DNA of 21,425 nucleotides, from NCBI GenBank assembly GCA_022376515.1, contig WTXI01000500.1:1-21425 (forward strand), read 5' to 3'. The translations under genes were made by a program, and so were the position numbers. Positions 1 through 9,267 of the stretch are shown here, in pieces. Position 1 is the stretch's first letter. Each line of letters begins with the position of its first letter. Source of the DNA: Lactifluus volemus (lineage: Eukaryota > Basidiomycota > Agaricomycetes > Russulales > Russulaceae). The notes below the pieces were generated by a model. The model saw nothing but the letters and a program-made list of their open reading frames with translations, was not told the origin of the DNA and made no database searches.

Positions 1-448
1 GTCCATCCTTGACGACCCTCAGGATGGATTTTGCATCCCTGGAACCCACGGAGAGGTGATGAGACTCACTTCTATTGAAGAGAAAATCTGCTGAATCTTT
101 GTCAGACTCGTGCTCTTCATGAAATTATACCTCATCCATAAGTTCGGGATCTCCCACTGCAACTTTGGACCGAGGAACGTCTTGCGTAAACGATGGTGCC
201 AACTGACGATCACCAACTTCACGTCGTCGAATACCAACCACGTGTGCCAGGGGTGGAGAGCTTGCCCCGAATTGGAATCTGCACAGGATTCGCTTCGCCT
301 AGATTTCCGTCATAGAAGTGGGACACTGGGGACGATCAGGTTATTTGCAGGTTTAGTGTGCGGCTTGTTCTTCTTCCTGCTTGATTGCACGATCAACTCG
401 GTCGTTTATCGAGTGGCAGACAGGATTATCTTGTTGTTGTTAAACTAA
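1..448 (+). pseudogene. Protein-kinase-like gene remnant (catalytic-loop region), cut by the left edge
   Basis: The plus strand around 130-300 encodes a degenerate catalytic-loop segment of the eukaryotic protein kinase fold. An IHKFGISH stretch is followed by CNFGPRN, where a kinase would have H-x-D-x-x-P-x-N. About 14 residues later comes ITNF at the DFG position, then SSNTNHVC and CPELESAQDSL, the pattern seen in many agaricomycete kinase-like proteins. The catalytic Asp reads as Asn and the DFG Asp is also lost. The frame is broken: a TGA lies at 92-94, and the helix before the loop (RALHEI) reads in another frame, starting near 109. An intron at about 56-105 would remove the TGA but not the shift. 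The upstream half of the gene is outside the window. Similarity fades after about position 330. I read it as a dead kinase fragment; family assignment is moderate, subfamily unknown. Confidence 0.5.
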
Positions 449-880
449 GAATGCATCCTGTTATTAGGCGTGCACGAGGCTGTATTTACATTCACTCGTC
501 GACGACGACAAGGTTATCTAATCCGCTAAGTTTAAGTATGTGAGGACTCGAAGAGTCAGTCGAACTTACTCACCTCAGTTACTCGTACCGCGTGCACGAG
601 AACGAGGCGTTTAAATTCGCTCACAAAATATGGGGAAGAGAGGGATGTCGAGACAAATGGTCTTTGTTATGAATTTCATTTTATTCACTTTTTCATACTA
701 AAACGAACGTCTAATGACGTGTGGATTCTGTAGCAGACGACTCGGAGCAGCATAGTAAATGCTGCGAAATTTATATTAACACATGAGGGAGAAAGTTTGC
801 AAGCGTCCAAGTCCATAATCAGGGATGCACATAACCGCTCTCACTAGCCCGAGCCAGTGCAACGGACGGCGATAACTCCT

Positions 881-3258
881 TTACGGAGTAGTCCTGAAGC
901 CCATCAAGTACTGCATGACCTGGAATGCCGCCTAAACAGAGGTAAGTTATCACTCCCTGCCATCAATTCCGAGAATTCCACTTACTCTGGGTTCGTCAGC
1001 GGGTAGCCTGTGTGAGTTGACACGGTCAGCCACCAGGCCTCACTCAACGTATTAAATCATTACTTACATGTGCCCTGCTTGGTTGATCTCGACATAAGTC
1101 AACCCGCGCTCATTTTGCACGGACCCCAATGCCCCAACGCCGTCAACGATAAACGAGTCAGGAACCATGGGCGTCTGGAATCCTTGCTTTCCGCCCCCTA
1201 GATAATATTGATCAAGTCATCGCCCCAAAAGGACATGTATAGATGACAACCTACAGGTCATGCTGTTGTCACACACGAGGTAACATTCAACACGATGATC
1301 GTCATGACAGGTGTTACAGTACTCACTTTTGGAGCGCTATGCGTGAAGTTTCAGCCATGATAAGGAAGTCGGCACGGCCATTCGCAATCACCGTGCGCTT
1401 GCTCTTCTCGATGACGTTTGGTAACACCGTAAACGTCGGCGGGAGACTCGCATCACCATTCGGGAAAACATTCACATTGGTGCACAGCGCCCAGTCTACA
1501 TTTTCAGGTGCATGGATGGCAGCCTTCACATCCGCACGATTAAAGTACACAGGATCTTCTGGATTCGGAGGCTGCAGGAATGTCCCCCTAAGAGAGCAAT
1601 GATTCAATATATGATATAGACAACGAAGAGGGCGAGACTGACGGGAAACCGAGCGGGGAGAAATCTGCAGGCGACTACACCAAATAATCATCCAGCTATC
1701 GTGAACATCAACTTGCCAATGACAGTGGACTTACCATGTCAAAAATATGATATATATTAAAAGCCGGATTGATGATCAGTGCTGCAGAAACGATTTCATC
1801 CCAGACATCGCAACCTTCATCGAATTCCGTCGAGTTGCCAGGAAGGGGTAGCGCCCGGGTGGCGGGTACGAAGCAAACTTCTCCATGTAACCCGTATAAT
1901 TGCATGCTGCAGCGACGGAGTCTAAATGTGCGAGGAATGTCTGACTATATACGAGTCAATGGGGATCTACTAGAACCACAATAGAAATGACGAACTTGAA
2001 GGCAAAAACATTTTCATATTTGTGAACAAACTGAACAGCGGGTATCTCTTGGTCAATAGTCAAACCGAGTACAGCTGCGTTATGGCCGAGGATCAGCGGG
2101 GTTCCTCATCTTCCAGAGATACTCACGGTCGTTCACCCAGATACCCTGCAAATCCAGGTCGAGTGTCGACTTTGTAGTGTGCTCATAGATGAAGTTCGCG
2201 ATGTCTTCATTTCGCTGTCAGTGCAAGTACAACAACTCAAAATACAACTTACATGGCACAAACATCCCCGCGTACTGCTCTAATGTCAGATTTCAATATC
2301 GTCAAATGCAAACATCCGTACTCACACTTTCACCAGTGAGATAAAACTTCTTCCCCTTTAGCTCAGAGAAGATTTCCAAGAACTGCTGCAAAAAGCCGAC
2401 GAGCTGTTCAGCAACGTCATCCTCATTCTGCCATGGTCGTGACAATGAGCGCAAGTGTTTAGTCACGGTACGGAATGCATACCCGGGCAGTTGGTGTTCC
2501 TTGGGAGAAACCGGTACCGACAGGTTGCTCGACATACAAGACGCTGGAAAGATTTGTCCAACTCCATTCATTTTGCGTCGGCCGTATCTGCCCTGTTGAC
2601 CACACAAAGGGCTGAGGAGTGTCAACGGTCACAGTAGCACTCACGAATTGAATGTCGATAACTTACACCGTGCTCTTGGAGGAGGCCCTCCATCGACGAG
2701 CAACCCGGACCTCCGTTCGTCCTTAGATGCGCCAAGTTTTAGTAGCTCATGCAAAACCTGCAGCTAGGTATGCAACGTACCAAAAAATGAGGTCATCTAG
2801 GCTGCCTTCCGGGCCAGGAGGGAAGAGCCAAAAAAACAACTAAGCAGCGAGTAAGACTCAAGGTGACTGGCTTGTGAGGATTCCAGAAACAAACCTTTCT
2901 CGTCTCACGGGGCGATGAGCTGATGGGCATAAGGCCCGCCCACGACGGACCGACGTCAAAGGGAACCAAAGGAATCGTCTTCCCATTCACATAGAACTCT
3001 GCAAGGGCATAAGACTAGACAAAGGGCAGCAGAAAGGGTGTGGCATGTACCAGAAGCTTTTGGGTTCGAGAAGGTGATGTTTTTCCCTGTCACTTGGCTG
3101 AAGCCACTACTTGGACGCGTTGCTTTGGAGTGCTTCTTTGCAGCTTCATTTTTTCTGTGTATGAAGTCCTGAGGTGATATACGCCCCGTCACAGACGTGA
3201 AAAAGTGTGTCCCGCAGAGCAGAATAACGAAAGCGATTGCATGGCCAAGGCGAGCCAT
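881..3258 (-). pseudogene. S10 serine carboxypeptidase, copy 1, inactivated by a 1-nt frameshift
   Basis: This is the same 16-exon gene as the one at 5203-7578, with a signal peptide starting at 3258 (MARLGHAIAF, then a Leu/Phe-rich core). The substrate-binding motif NGGPGCSS, the nucleophile motif GES|YAGMF split by an intron, and the His motif AGHM are all still encoded. Exon 10 lacks one base relative to copy 2, between 1853 and 1854 (plus strand GCG-CCCGGG against GCGACCCG). The frame therefore leaves YPPPG and ends at a TGA at 1776-1778, before the catalytic Asp and His. No nearby GT-AG intron restores the frame. The donor after the 8-nt microexon (1255-1262) is GTAGGT instead of GTAAGT. 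The region just after the signal peptide differs strongly from copy 2. A single sequencing error at 1853 is the main alternative to true inactivation. Confidence 0.85.
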
Positions 3259-3526
3259 GATTCTGAGGGAACTAGGACACCACTTTTTTTCCACTCAATT
3301 TATACCCGGTCGACATTGAGGCATGGCAAGCGTAGGAACTGCCGACATTATGCATCCCAGATACGCGTGACGACCAGGATCAAGTGGGAAACTCTAGCGC
3401 TCCTTTTGGGCGCTTCCACATCACGAACGACTTCAAGTTCTTTTCGATAACTAGTTTAAGAAATCCCTAATCAATGATCCTCTCTCTATGTTTTCTTTCT
3501 AGATCCATTTATAATATAATACTAAG

Positions 3527-4425
3527 TCAGGACGCCAGCGATGGAAGGACGCATGCTTGCACAAATATTAGAAAAAAAGACTATCACTCGTAAGTTCAAA
3601 GTAGTCAAAAGATGTCGGCTCTGGCGAAGTGCAACTACCGAACGATCATGTCCTTCGCCCCTCGGAAGTAGCGTATCCGAAATGCGTGATATCACTTGAA
3701 TCGGGGGTTCGTGCGCCGCCGGGGACAACCTCTTTTTTTACCCGTAAGCAATGGAAATCGTTAGCCTTACTGGAGCACGGATGAAGAGCCCCGTGAAAGG
3801 TGTGTGGGCATCTCTGAGACCGCTTACGTCTAGCGGAACTTCAAAAGACTCAATCTGTTAATAAAAACAAAAATAAGCTCACGGAAAAAAAAGTCAATGT
3901 CGTTATTTGTGCCGACAAGAGACGGAGATGACGCCCTTGTGAGCCCCAGCCATTCCTCGCGATCTTTACTGAGACGCCACCGAGGAGCTCTTGTTCCCCC
4001 TTCTTGGGATTAGACACCGCCTGGGAGAGGAGTATTGCACCTGCACAAGTCCCCCACACTGATTTTGTCTTGATGAATTCCTTGAGTGGTTCCATCAAGC
4101 CGGCGAGACGTGCAAGTAATGCGATAGTAGTTGACTCTGGAAGTGTGATGACGTTAACTCGGATTAGGTTTCGAAGCAGATCGCTGACCTCCCCCAGGCA
4201 TGATCAACGCGTCGCATCTCTTCAAATCTTCCGGACCGCGCACTTGGATTACCTCCAAGTGTGTCTCGCCTGAGATTTTCTGCAGCATCGATTGATGTGC
4301 GGTAAATGCACCTTGTCAAGGTGACTTGGAATATACGGCTTGCCGGTAAATATGCGCCGTTAACAGGGTTTACCTGTTATTAATAAATGCACCGAGAATG
4401 CGGTGGCCATCCGAGTATCCTTCAT
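3527..4425 (-). pseudogene. SNO1: PdxT/SNO-type glutaminase, copy 1, multiply disabled
   Basis: This is the counterpart of 7834-8777. It still encodes the oxyanion and nucleophile region ([23 protein letters not shown]) and [15 protein letters not shown]. It carries several independent lesions. A net 13-nt deletion in exon 1 near 4399-4401 removes the GLAIG segment and shifts the frame. The acceptor of intron 1 (TATAG in copy 2) is destroyed by a rearranged TATATTCC stretch. The donor after WGSQ reads GG. A 7-nt deletion at about 3598 removes the codons for the catalytic His-Pro-Glu and shifts the C-terminus, which then runs to a TAG at 3522. Losing both the His and the Glu of the Cys-His-Glu triad means no functional amidotransferase can be made. 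The lesions are too many and too long for sequencing error. Confidence 0.9.
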
Positions 4426-4759
4426 TGTACAAAAACCGTTTTTTTTGTGTCCTCGCGTGTTCCGGTCAAGAGAGAGACTCCTCGGGACGGAGCGGGAATC
4501 GGAAGATGGGACGAGAATTTGAGTTGTCTAGCACAATTGTCCGATCCGGTGGTCTGAGTCAGCGCAATCAGTTCACTGTGGGAAAATCATGCCCATATAA
4601 CGATGGCATGAGGCTCGCATGCTCGCCTACGAGGATTAATAACGTTGTGAGCTCCATTCCGATCGTTTACAACCGAACAACTAGGCTACAAGGTTTCACA
4701 TGGAACAATTGGCTTGCAAGGGAATGTACAACAATGAAACGGCAGCCATTTGGGAACGA
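4426..4759. other. Spacer upstream of the PdxT pseudogene; no gene seen
   Basis: This interval aligns with 8778-9267 of copy 2 minus the foldback insertion. It holds a short poly-T run near 4440 and several plus-strand open frames that are not preserved in copy 2. I see no coding or RNA signal. Confidence 0.6.
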
Positions 4760-4980
4760 CTACCATTTCGCGAACTGTCAATTTGCCATCCCAAGCCCAC
4801 CAGATCAACTCATCTTCCTCGCTCATTGTCGGCTCTGGATCCGGTTTGGCAACTGACGACAACACCCTCTATTCGGATTACGGCAGCGGCACCACCACGC
4901 CGCTGCGTTTTTTTGTTGTTTCCGCCACCATTTCCGGCTAGTGATTTGTCTTCTGCGGCTTTGTCGAGGCCGGAATCGAT
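4760..4980 (-). pseudogene. Truncated 3' tail of the p31comet-like gene, created by the duplication
   Basis: Read on the minus strand, this encodes the segment IDSGLDKAAEDKSLAG and then RRGGAAAVIR...GVVVSCQTG, matching the last exon of the intact gene at 9268-10788. It has no upstream exons: at 4979-4981 the sequence switches to the left end of the second duplicated block. The copy has also decayed. A block of about 75 bp coding for the Ala/Pro-rich linker is missing, extra bases follow the KSLA codons, and one base is lost in the codons that give GFAEW-stop in the parent gene. It has no start codon or promoter of its own and is a by-product of the breakpoint position. Confidence 0.85.
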
Positions 4981-5202
4981 GGTCTTTGTTATAGATTTCA
5001 TCTTATTCACTTTTTCATACTAAAACGAACGTCTAACGACGTGTGGATTCTGTAGCAGACGACTCGGAGCAGCGTAGTAAATGCTGCGAGATTTAGATTA
5101 ACACATGAGTGAGAAAGTTTGCAAGCGTCCAAGTCCATAATCAGGGATGCACATAACCGCTCTCACTAGCCCGAGCCAGTACAACAGATGGCGACAACTC
5201 GC

Positions 5203-7578
5203 TTACGGGGCCTTCCTGAAGCCCATCAAGTACTGCATGACCTGGAATGCCGCCTAAACAGAGGTATGTTATCACTCTGCCATCAATTCCGATTTCCGAG
5301 AATTCCACTTACTTGGGGTTTGTCAGCGGGTAACCTGTGTGAGTTGACACGGTCAGCCACCAGGCCTCACTCAACGTATTAAATCATTACTTACATGTGC
5401 CCTGCTTGGTTGATCTCAACATAAGTCAACCCGCGCTCATTTTGCACGGACCCCAATGCCCCAACGCCGTCAACGATAAACGAGTCAGGAACCATGGGCG
5501 TCTGGAATCCTTGCTTTCCGCCCCCTAGATAATATTGATCAAGTCATCGCTCCAAAAGGACATGTATAGATGACACTTACAAGTCATGCTGTTGTCACAC
5601 ACGAGGTAACATTCAACACGATGATGCTTATGACAGGTGTTACGGTACTCACTTTTGGAGCGCTATGCGTGAACCTTCAGCCATGATAATGAAGTCGGCA
5701 CGGCCATTCGCAATCACCGCGCGCTCGCTCTTCTCGATGACGTTTGGTAACACCGTAAACGTCGGCGGGGGACTCGCATCACCATTCGGGAAAACATTCA
5801 CATCGGTGCACAGCACCCAGTCTACATTTTCAGGTGCATGGATGGCAGCCTTCACATCCGCACGATTAAAGTACAGAGGATTGTCTGGACTCGGAGTCAG
5901 CAGGAATGACCCCCTAAGAGAGCAATGATTCAATATATGATATAGACAACGAAGAGGGCGAGACTGACGGGAAACCGAGCGGGTCGAACTTTTCAGGCGC
6001 CTACACCAAATAATCATCCACACTATCGTGAACATCAACTTGCCAATGACAGTGGACTTACCATGTCAAAAATATGATATACATTAAAAGCCGGATTGAT
6101 GATCAGTGCTGCCAATGCGATTTCAGTCCAGACATCGCAACCTTGATTGAATTCCGTCGAGTTGCCAGGAAGGGGTAGCGACCCGTGTGGCGGGTACACA
6201 ACATACTTGTCCATGTAACCCGTATAATTGCATGCTGCAGCGACGGAGTCTAAATGTGCGAGGAATGTCTGACTATATACGAGTCAATGGGGATCTACTA
6301 GAACCACAATAGAAATGACGAACTTGAAGGCAAAAACATTTTCATACTTGTGAACAAACTGAACAGCGGGTATTTGTTGGTCAACATCGAAACCGAGTAC
6401 AGCTGCGTTATGGCCAACGATCAGCGGGGTTCCTCATCTTCCAGAGATACTCACGGTCGTTAATCCAGATACCCTTCAAATCCAGGTCGAGTGTCGACTT
6501 TGTAGTGTGCTCATAGATGAAGTTCGCGATGTCTTCGTATCGCTGTCAGTGCAAGTACAACAACTCAAAATTCAACTTACATGGCACATACATCCCCGCG
6601 TACTGCTCTAATGTCAGATTTCAATATCGTCAAATGCAAAATATCTGTACGCACACTTTCACCAGTGAGATAAAACTTCTTCCCCTTTAGCTCAGAGAAG
6701 ATTTCCAAGAACTGCTGAAAAAAGCCGACGAGCTGTGCAGCAACGTCATCCTCATTCTGCCATGGTCGTGACAATGAGCGCAGGTGTTTAGTCACGGTAC
6801 GGAATGCATACCCGGGCAGTTGGTGTTCCTTGGGAGAAACCGGTACCGACAGGTTGCTCGACATACAAGACGCTGGAAAGATTTGTCCAACTCCATTCAT
6901 TTTGCGTCGGCCGTATCTGCCCTTTTGACCACACAAAGGGCTGAGGAGTGTCAACGGTCACGGTAGCACTCACGAAGTGAATGTCGATAACTTACACCGT
7001 GCTCTTGGAGGAGGCCCTCCATCGACGAGCAACCCGGACCTCCGTTCGTCCTTAGATGCGCCAAGTTTTAGTAGCTCGTGTAGAACCTGCAGCTAGGTAT
7101 GCAACGTACCAAAAAATGAGGTCATCTAGGCTGCCTAGCGGGCCAGGAGGGAAGAGCCAAAAAAACAACTAAGCAACGAGTAAGACCCAATGTGACTGGC
7201 TTGTGAGAATTCCAGAAACAAACTTTTCTCTTCTCATCAGGCAATGGGCTGATGGGCATAAGGCCCGCCCATGACGAACCGACGTCAAAGTCAACCTGAG
7301 GAATCGTCTTCCCATCCACCCAGAACTCTGAAAGAGCATAAGACTAGACAAAGGGCAGCAGAAAGGGTGTGGCATGTACCAGAAGCTTTTGGGTTCGAGA
7401 AGGTGATGTTTTTCCCTGTCAGTTGGCTGGAGTCCCTACTTCGACGCGTTGCCTTGGATTGAATTTGATCTCTCATCTCGTTTAATTCCATATGTGATTT
7501 ATACCCCGTCACAGATGTGAAAAAGAGTGTCCCGCAGAGCAGAATAACGAAAGCGAGTGCATGACCAAGGCGAGCCAT
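5203..7578 (-). CDS. Secreted serine carboxypeptidase, peptidase family S10 (intact copy)
   Basis: This alpha/beta-hydrolase removes C-terminal residues from peptides and is probably secreted or sent to the vacuole. It has sixteen exons: 7380-7578, 7224-7327, 7110-7168, 6996-7050, 6812-6940, 6655-6756, 6581-6602, 6455-6532, 6324-6402, 6062-6272, 5969-6000, 5653-5913, 5581-5588, 5395-5524, 5313-5334 and 5203-5253. Together they make 1542 nt, or 513 residues. A signal peptide covers residues 1-25. NGGPGCSS is the substrate-binding loop. The triad is Ser216 (GES|YAG, split by an intron), Asp about 430 (NGRADF) and His489 (AGHM). NEWSWTNLSSVLYVEQPVGTGFSQG is the other family hallmark. Exon 13 is only 8 nt. 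Exon 8 uses an AAG acceptor. There is no C-terminal membrane anchor, so it is not Kex1-like. The PdxT gene lies 255 bp upstream on the same strand. Confidence 0.92.
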
Positions 7579-7833
7579 GATTCTGAGGGAACTAAGACAC
7601 CGCTTTTTTTTCCACTCAATTTATACCTGGTGGACATTGAAGAAGCATGGCAAGCGTTGGAGGAATTGCGGAGATCTGCATCCCGAACGCGTGAGGACCA
7701 GGACCGTACTGGGAAACTCTTGAGCTCCTTTGGGCGCTTCCACGTCACGAGCTTTGGTTGGCTGGACTTTCTTTTTTTTAGTTTAATAATTCCCTAATCA
7801 AATGATATATTCTATTGCTAATATAATACCAAG

Positions 7834-8777
7834 TCAGGACGCCAGCGATGGAAGGACGCATGCCTGCACAAAATATTCGTGAAAACGACTATCACTCGTA
7901 AGTTCAGGGTGGAAAGTTGTCAAAAGATGTCGGCCCTGGCGAAGGGCAACTACCGAACGATCACGTCCTTCCCCCCTCGGAAGTAGCGTATCCGAAATGC
8001 GTGATATCACTTGAATCGGGGGTTCGTGCGCCTCGTGGAGCAGTTCCATGAGAACCTTTTTTTTAAAATTACCCATAAGCAATGCGAGTCCACAGAAACG
8101 TGTGTTAGCCTTACTGGAGCACGGATGAAGAGCCCAGTGAAAGGTGTGTGGGCATCTCTAAGACCGCTTACGTCTAGCGGAACCTCAAAAGACTCAACCT
8201 GTTAATAAAAACAAAAATAAGCCCACGGAAAAAAAAAACAAAAGTCAATGCCGTTATTTGCGCCGATAAGAGATGGAGATGACGCGCTTGTGACCCCCAG
8301 CCATTCCTCGCGATTTTCACTGAGACGCCACCGAGGAGTTCTTGTCCCCCCTTCTTGGGATTAGACACCGCTTGGGACAGGAGTATTGCACCTGCACAAG
8401 TTCCCCATACTGATTTTGTCTTTATGAATTCCTTGAGTGGTTCCATCAACCCGGCGAGACGTGCAAGTAATGCGATAGTAGTTGACTCTGGGAGGGTGAT
8501 GATGACGTTAACCTCGGATTAGGTTTCGAAGCAGATCGCTAACCTCCCCCGGGAATGATCAACGCGTCGCATCTCTTCAGATCTTCCGGATTGCGCACCT
8601 GGATAACCTCCAAGTGTGTCTTGCCTGAGATTTTCTGCAGCATCGATTGATGTTCGGTAAATGCACCTTGAAGCGCTATACGGCTTGCCGGTAAATATGC
8701 GCCGTTAACAGAGTTTACCTGTTAAACGCACCGAGAATACCTATGGCTAAACCGGTGGCCATCCGAGTATCTTTCAT
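7834..8777 (-). CDS. SNO1: Pyridoxal 5'-phosphate synthase glutaminase subunit (PdxT/SNO family), intact copy
   Basis: The enzyme hydrolyses glutamine and passes ammonia to the PdxS/SNZ synthase subunit for de novo vitamin B6 synthesis. It has five exons: 8732-8777, 8544-8675, 8288-8487, 8115-8198 and 7834-8055, giving 684 nt and 227 residues, a normal family length. Motifs in order are [19 protein letters not shown] (intron within the Glu codon), [10 protein letters not shown] with the nucleophilic Cys, RNGWGSQ|VESF, FIRAP and FHPEL with the catalytic His and Glu. The start MKDTRMATG at 8777 fits; the second Met at 8762 is an alternative. Intron 3 (8199-8287) must begin with GC rather than GT to keep the frame; nearby GT choices give stops or a 16-residue insertion. 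No PdxS partner gene is in the window. Confidence 0.9.
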
Positions 8778-9267
8778 TTGTGCAAAAATCGTTCCGATTT
8801 TTTTTTGGTGTCCTTGCGTGTTCTGGCCAAGAGAGAGAGCTCCTCGGGACGGAGCGAGCATCGGAAGACGGAACGAGAATTTTTGAGTTGTCTTATCAGA
8901 TAGCACAATTGTCCGATCCGTGTCATGTCAATATAACGATGGACGTGGACGATCCTGGTTGGGCTCATGAGACCCGCACGCTCGCCTACGATAATATCGT
9001 TGTGAGCTCCATTCCGATCGTTTACAGTCGAACGGCGAGGTTACACAAGGTTTCACGTGGGACTACAGAAGCATGTACAGAATACTTGCTCATAATGCAT
9101 AATCAGACTCAGATAATCCATACGTATCATAACACGTAGGATTTGGGTCAGTTTGAGTATGGACAAGCCTTATGTGTTATGAGCAAGTCTACTGTATATT
9201 ACACTAGTACAAAATTCTGGTTTGCAAGGGAATGTACAATAATGAAACGGCGGCAATTCGGGAACTA
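8778..9267. other. Spacer between the PdxT gene and the p31comet-like gene
   Basis: This is the promoter side of the intact PdxT gene and the 3' flank of the p31comet-like gene. It holds a poly-T run near 8799-8808 and the foldback insertion 9061-9208. No additional gene is supported; open frames on the plus strand are not preserved in copy 1. Confidence 0.6.
9061..9208. mobile_element. Foldback (MITE-like) insertion specific to copy 2
   Basis: Copy 2 has about 148 bp between TTTCACGTGG (ending 9060) and ACAAAATTCTGG, where copy 1 reads straight from TTTCACATGG to AACAATTGG. The insertion is an imperfect inverted repeat. The arm at 9071-9102 (core ACAGAATACTTGCTCATAA) is the reverse complement of the arm at 9170-9201, with about 26 of 32 positions matching around a 67-bp centre. 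It has no coding capacity. The exact ends and a target-site duplication are unclear. Loss of the segment from copy 1 is possible instead of gain in copy 2, but the symmetry favours an inserted foldback element. Confidence 0.6.

Larger units (their letters stand above)
657..4980. repeat. Tandem duplication, copy 1 (decayed copy)
   Basis: The segment beginning ATGGTCTTTGTTAT at 657 is repeated in direct orientation from 4979. The two copies are alignable almost throughout, including introns and spacers. This copy contains, right to left on the minus strand, a truncated tail of the p31comet-like gene, a ruined PdxT gene, and a frameshifted S10 carboxypeptidase gene. It is about 240 bp shorter than copy 2, mainly because it lacks the foldback insertion at 9061-9208 and a coding stretch of about 75 bp matching roughly 9331-9407. 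The left boundary is sharp: the flank before 657 (CGAGACAA) is unrelated to the flank before 4979 (GGAATCG). Confidence 0.93.

Noticed and set aside
19..237. Minus-strand 72-residue open frame opposite the kinase-like fragment
   Set aside because: The plus strand carries recognisable kinase-loop motifs; the minus frame shows none and is an antisense shadow.
8215..8250. Poly-A/T-rich stretch as a possible terminator or retroposon tail
   Set aside because: It lies inside PdxT intron 3 and is present in both copies with small length differences; there is no target-site duplication or linked element.
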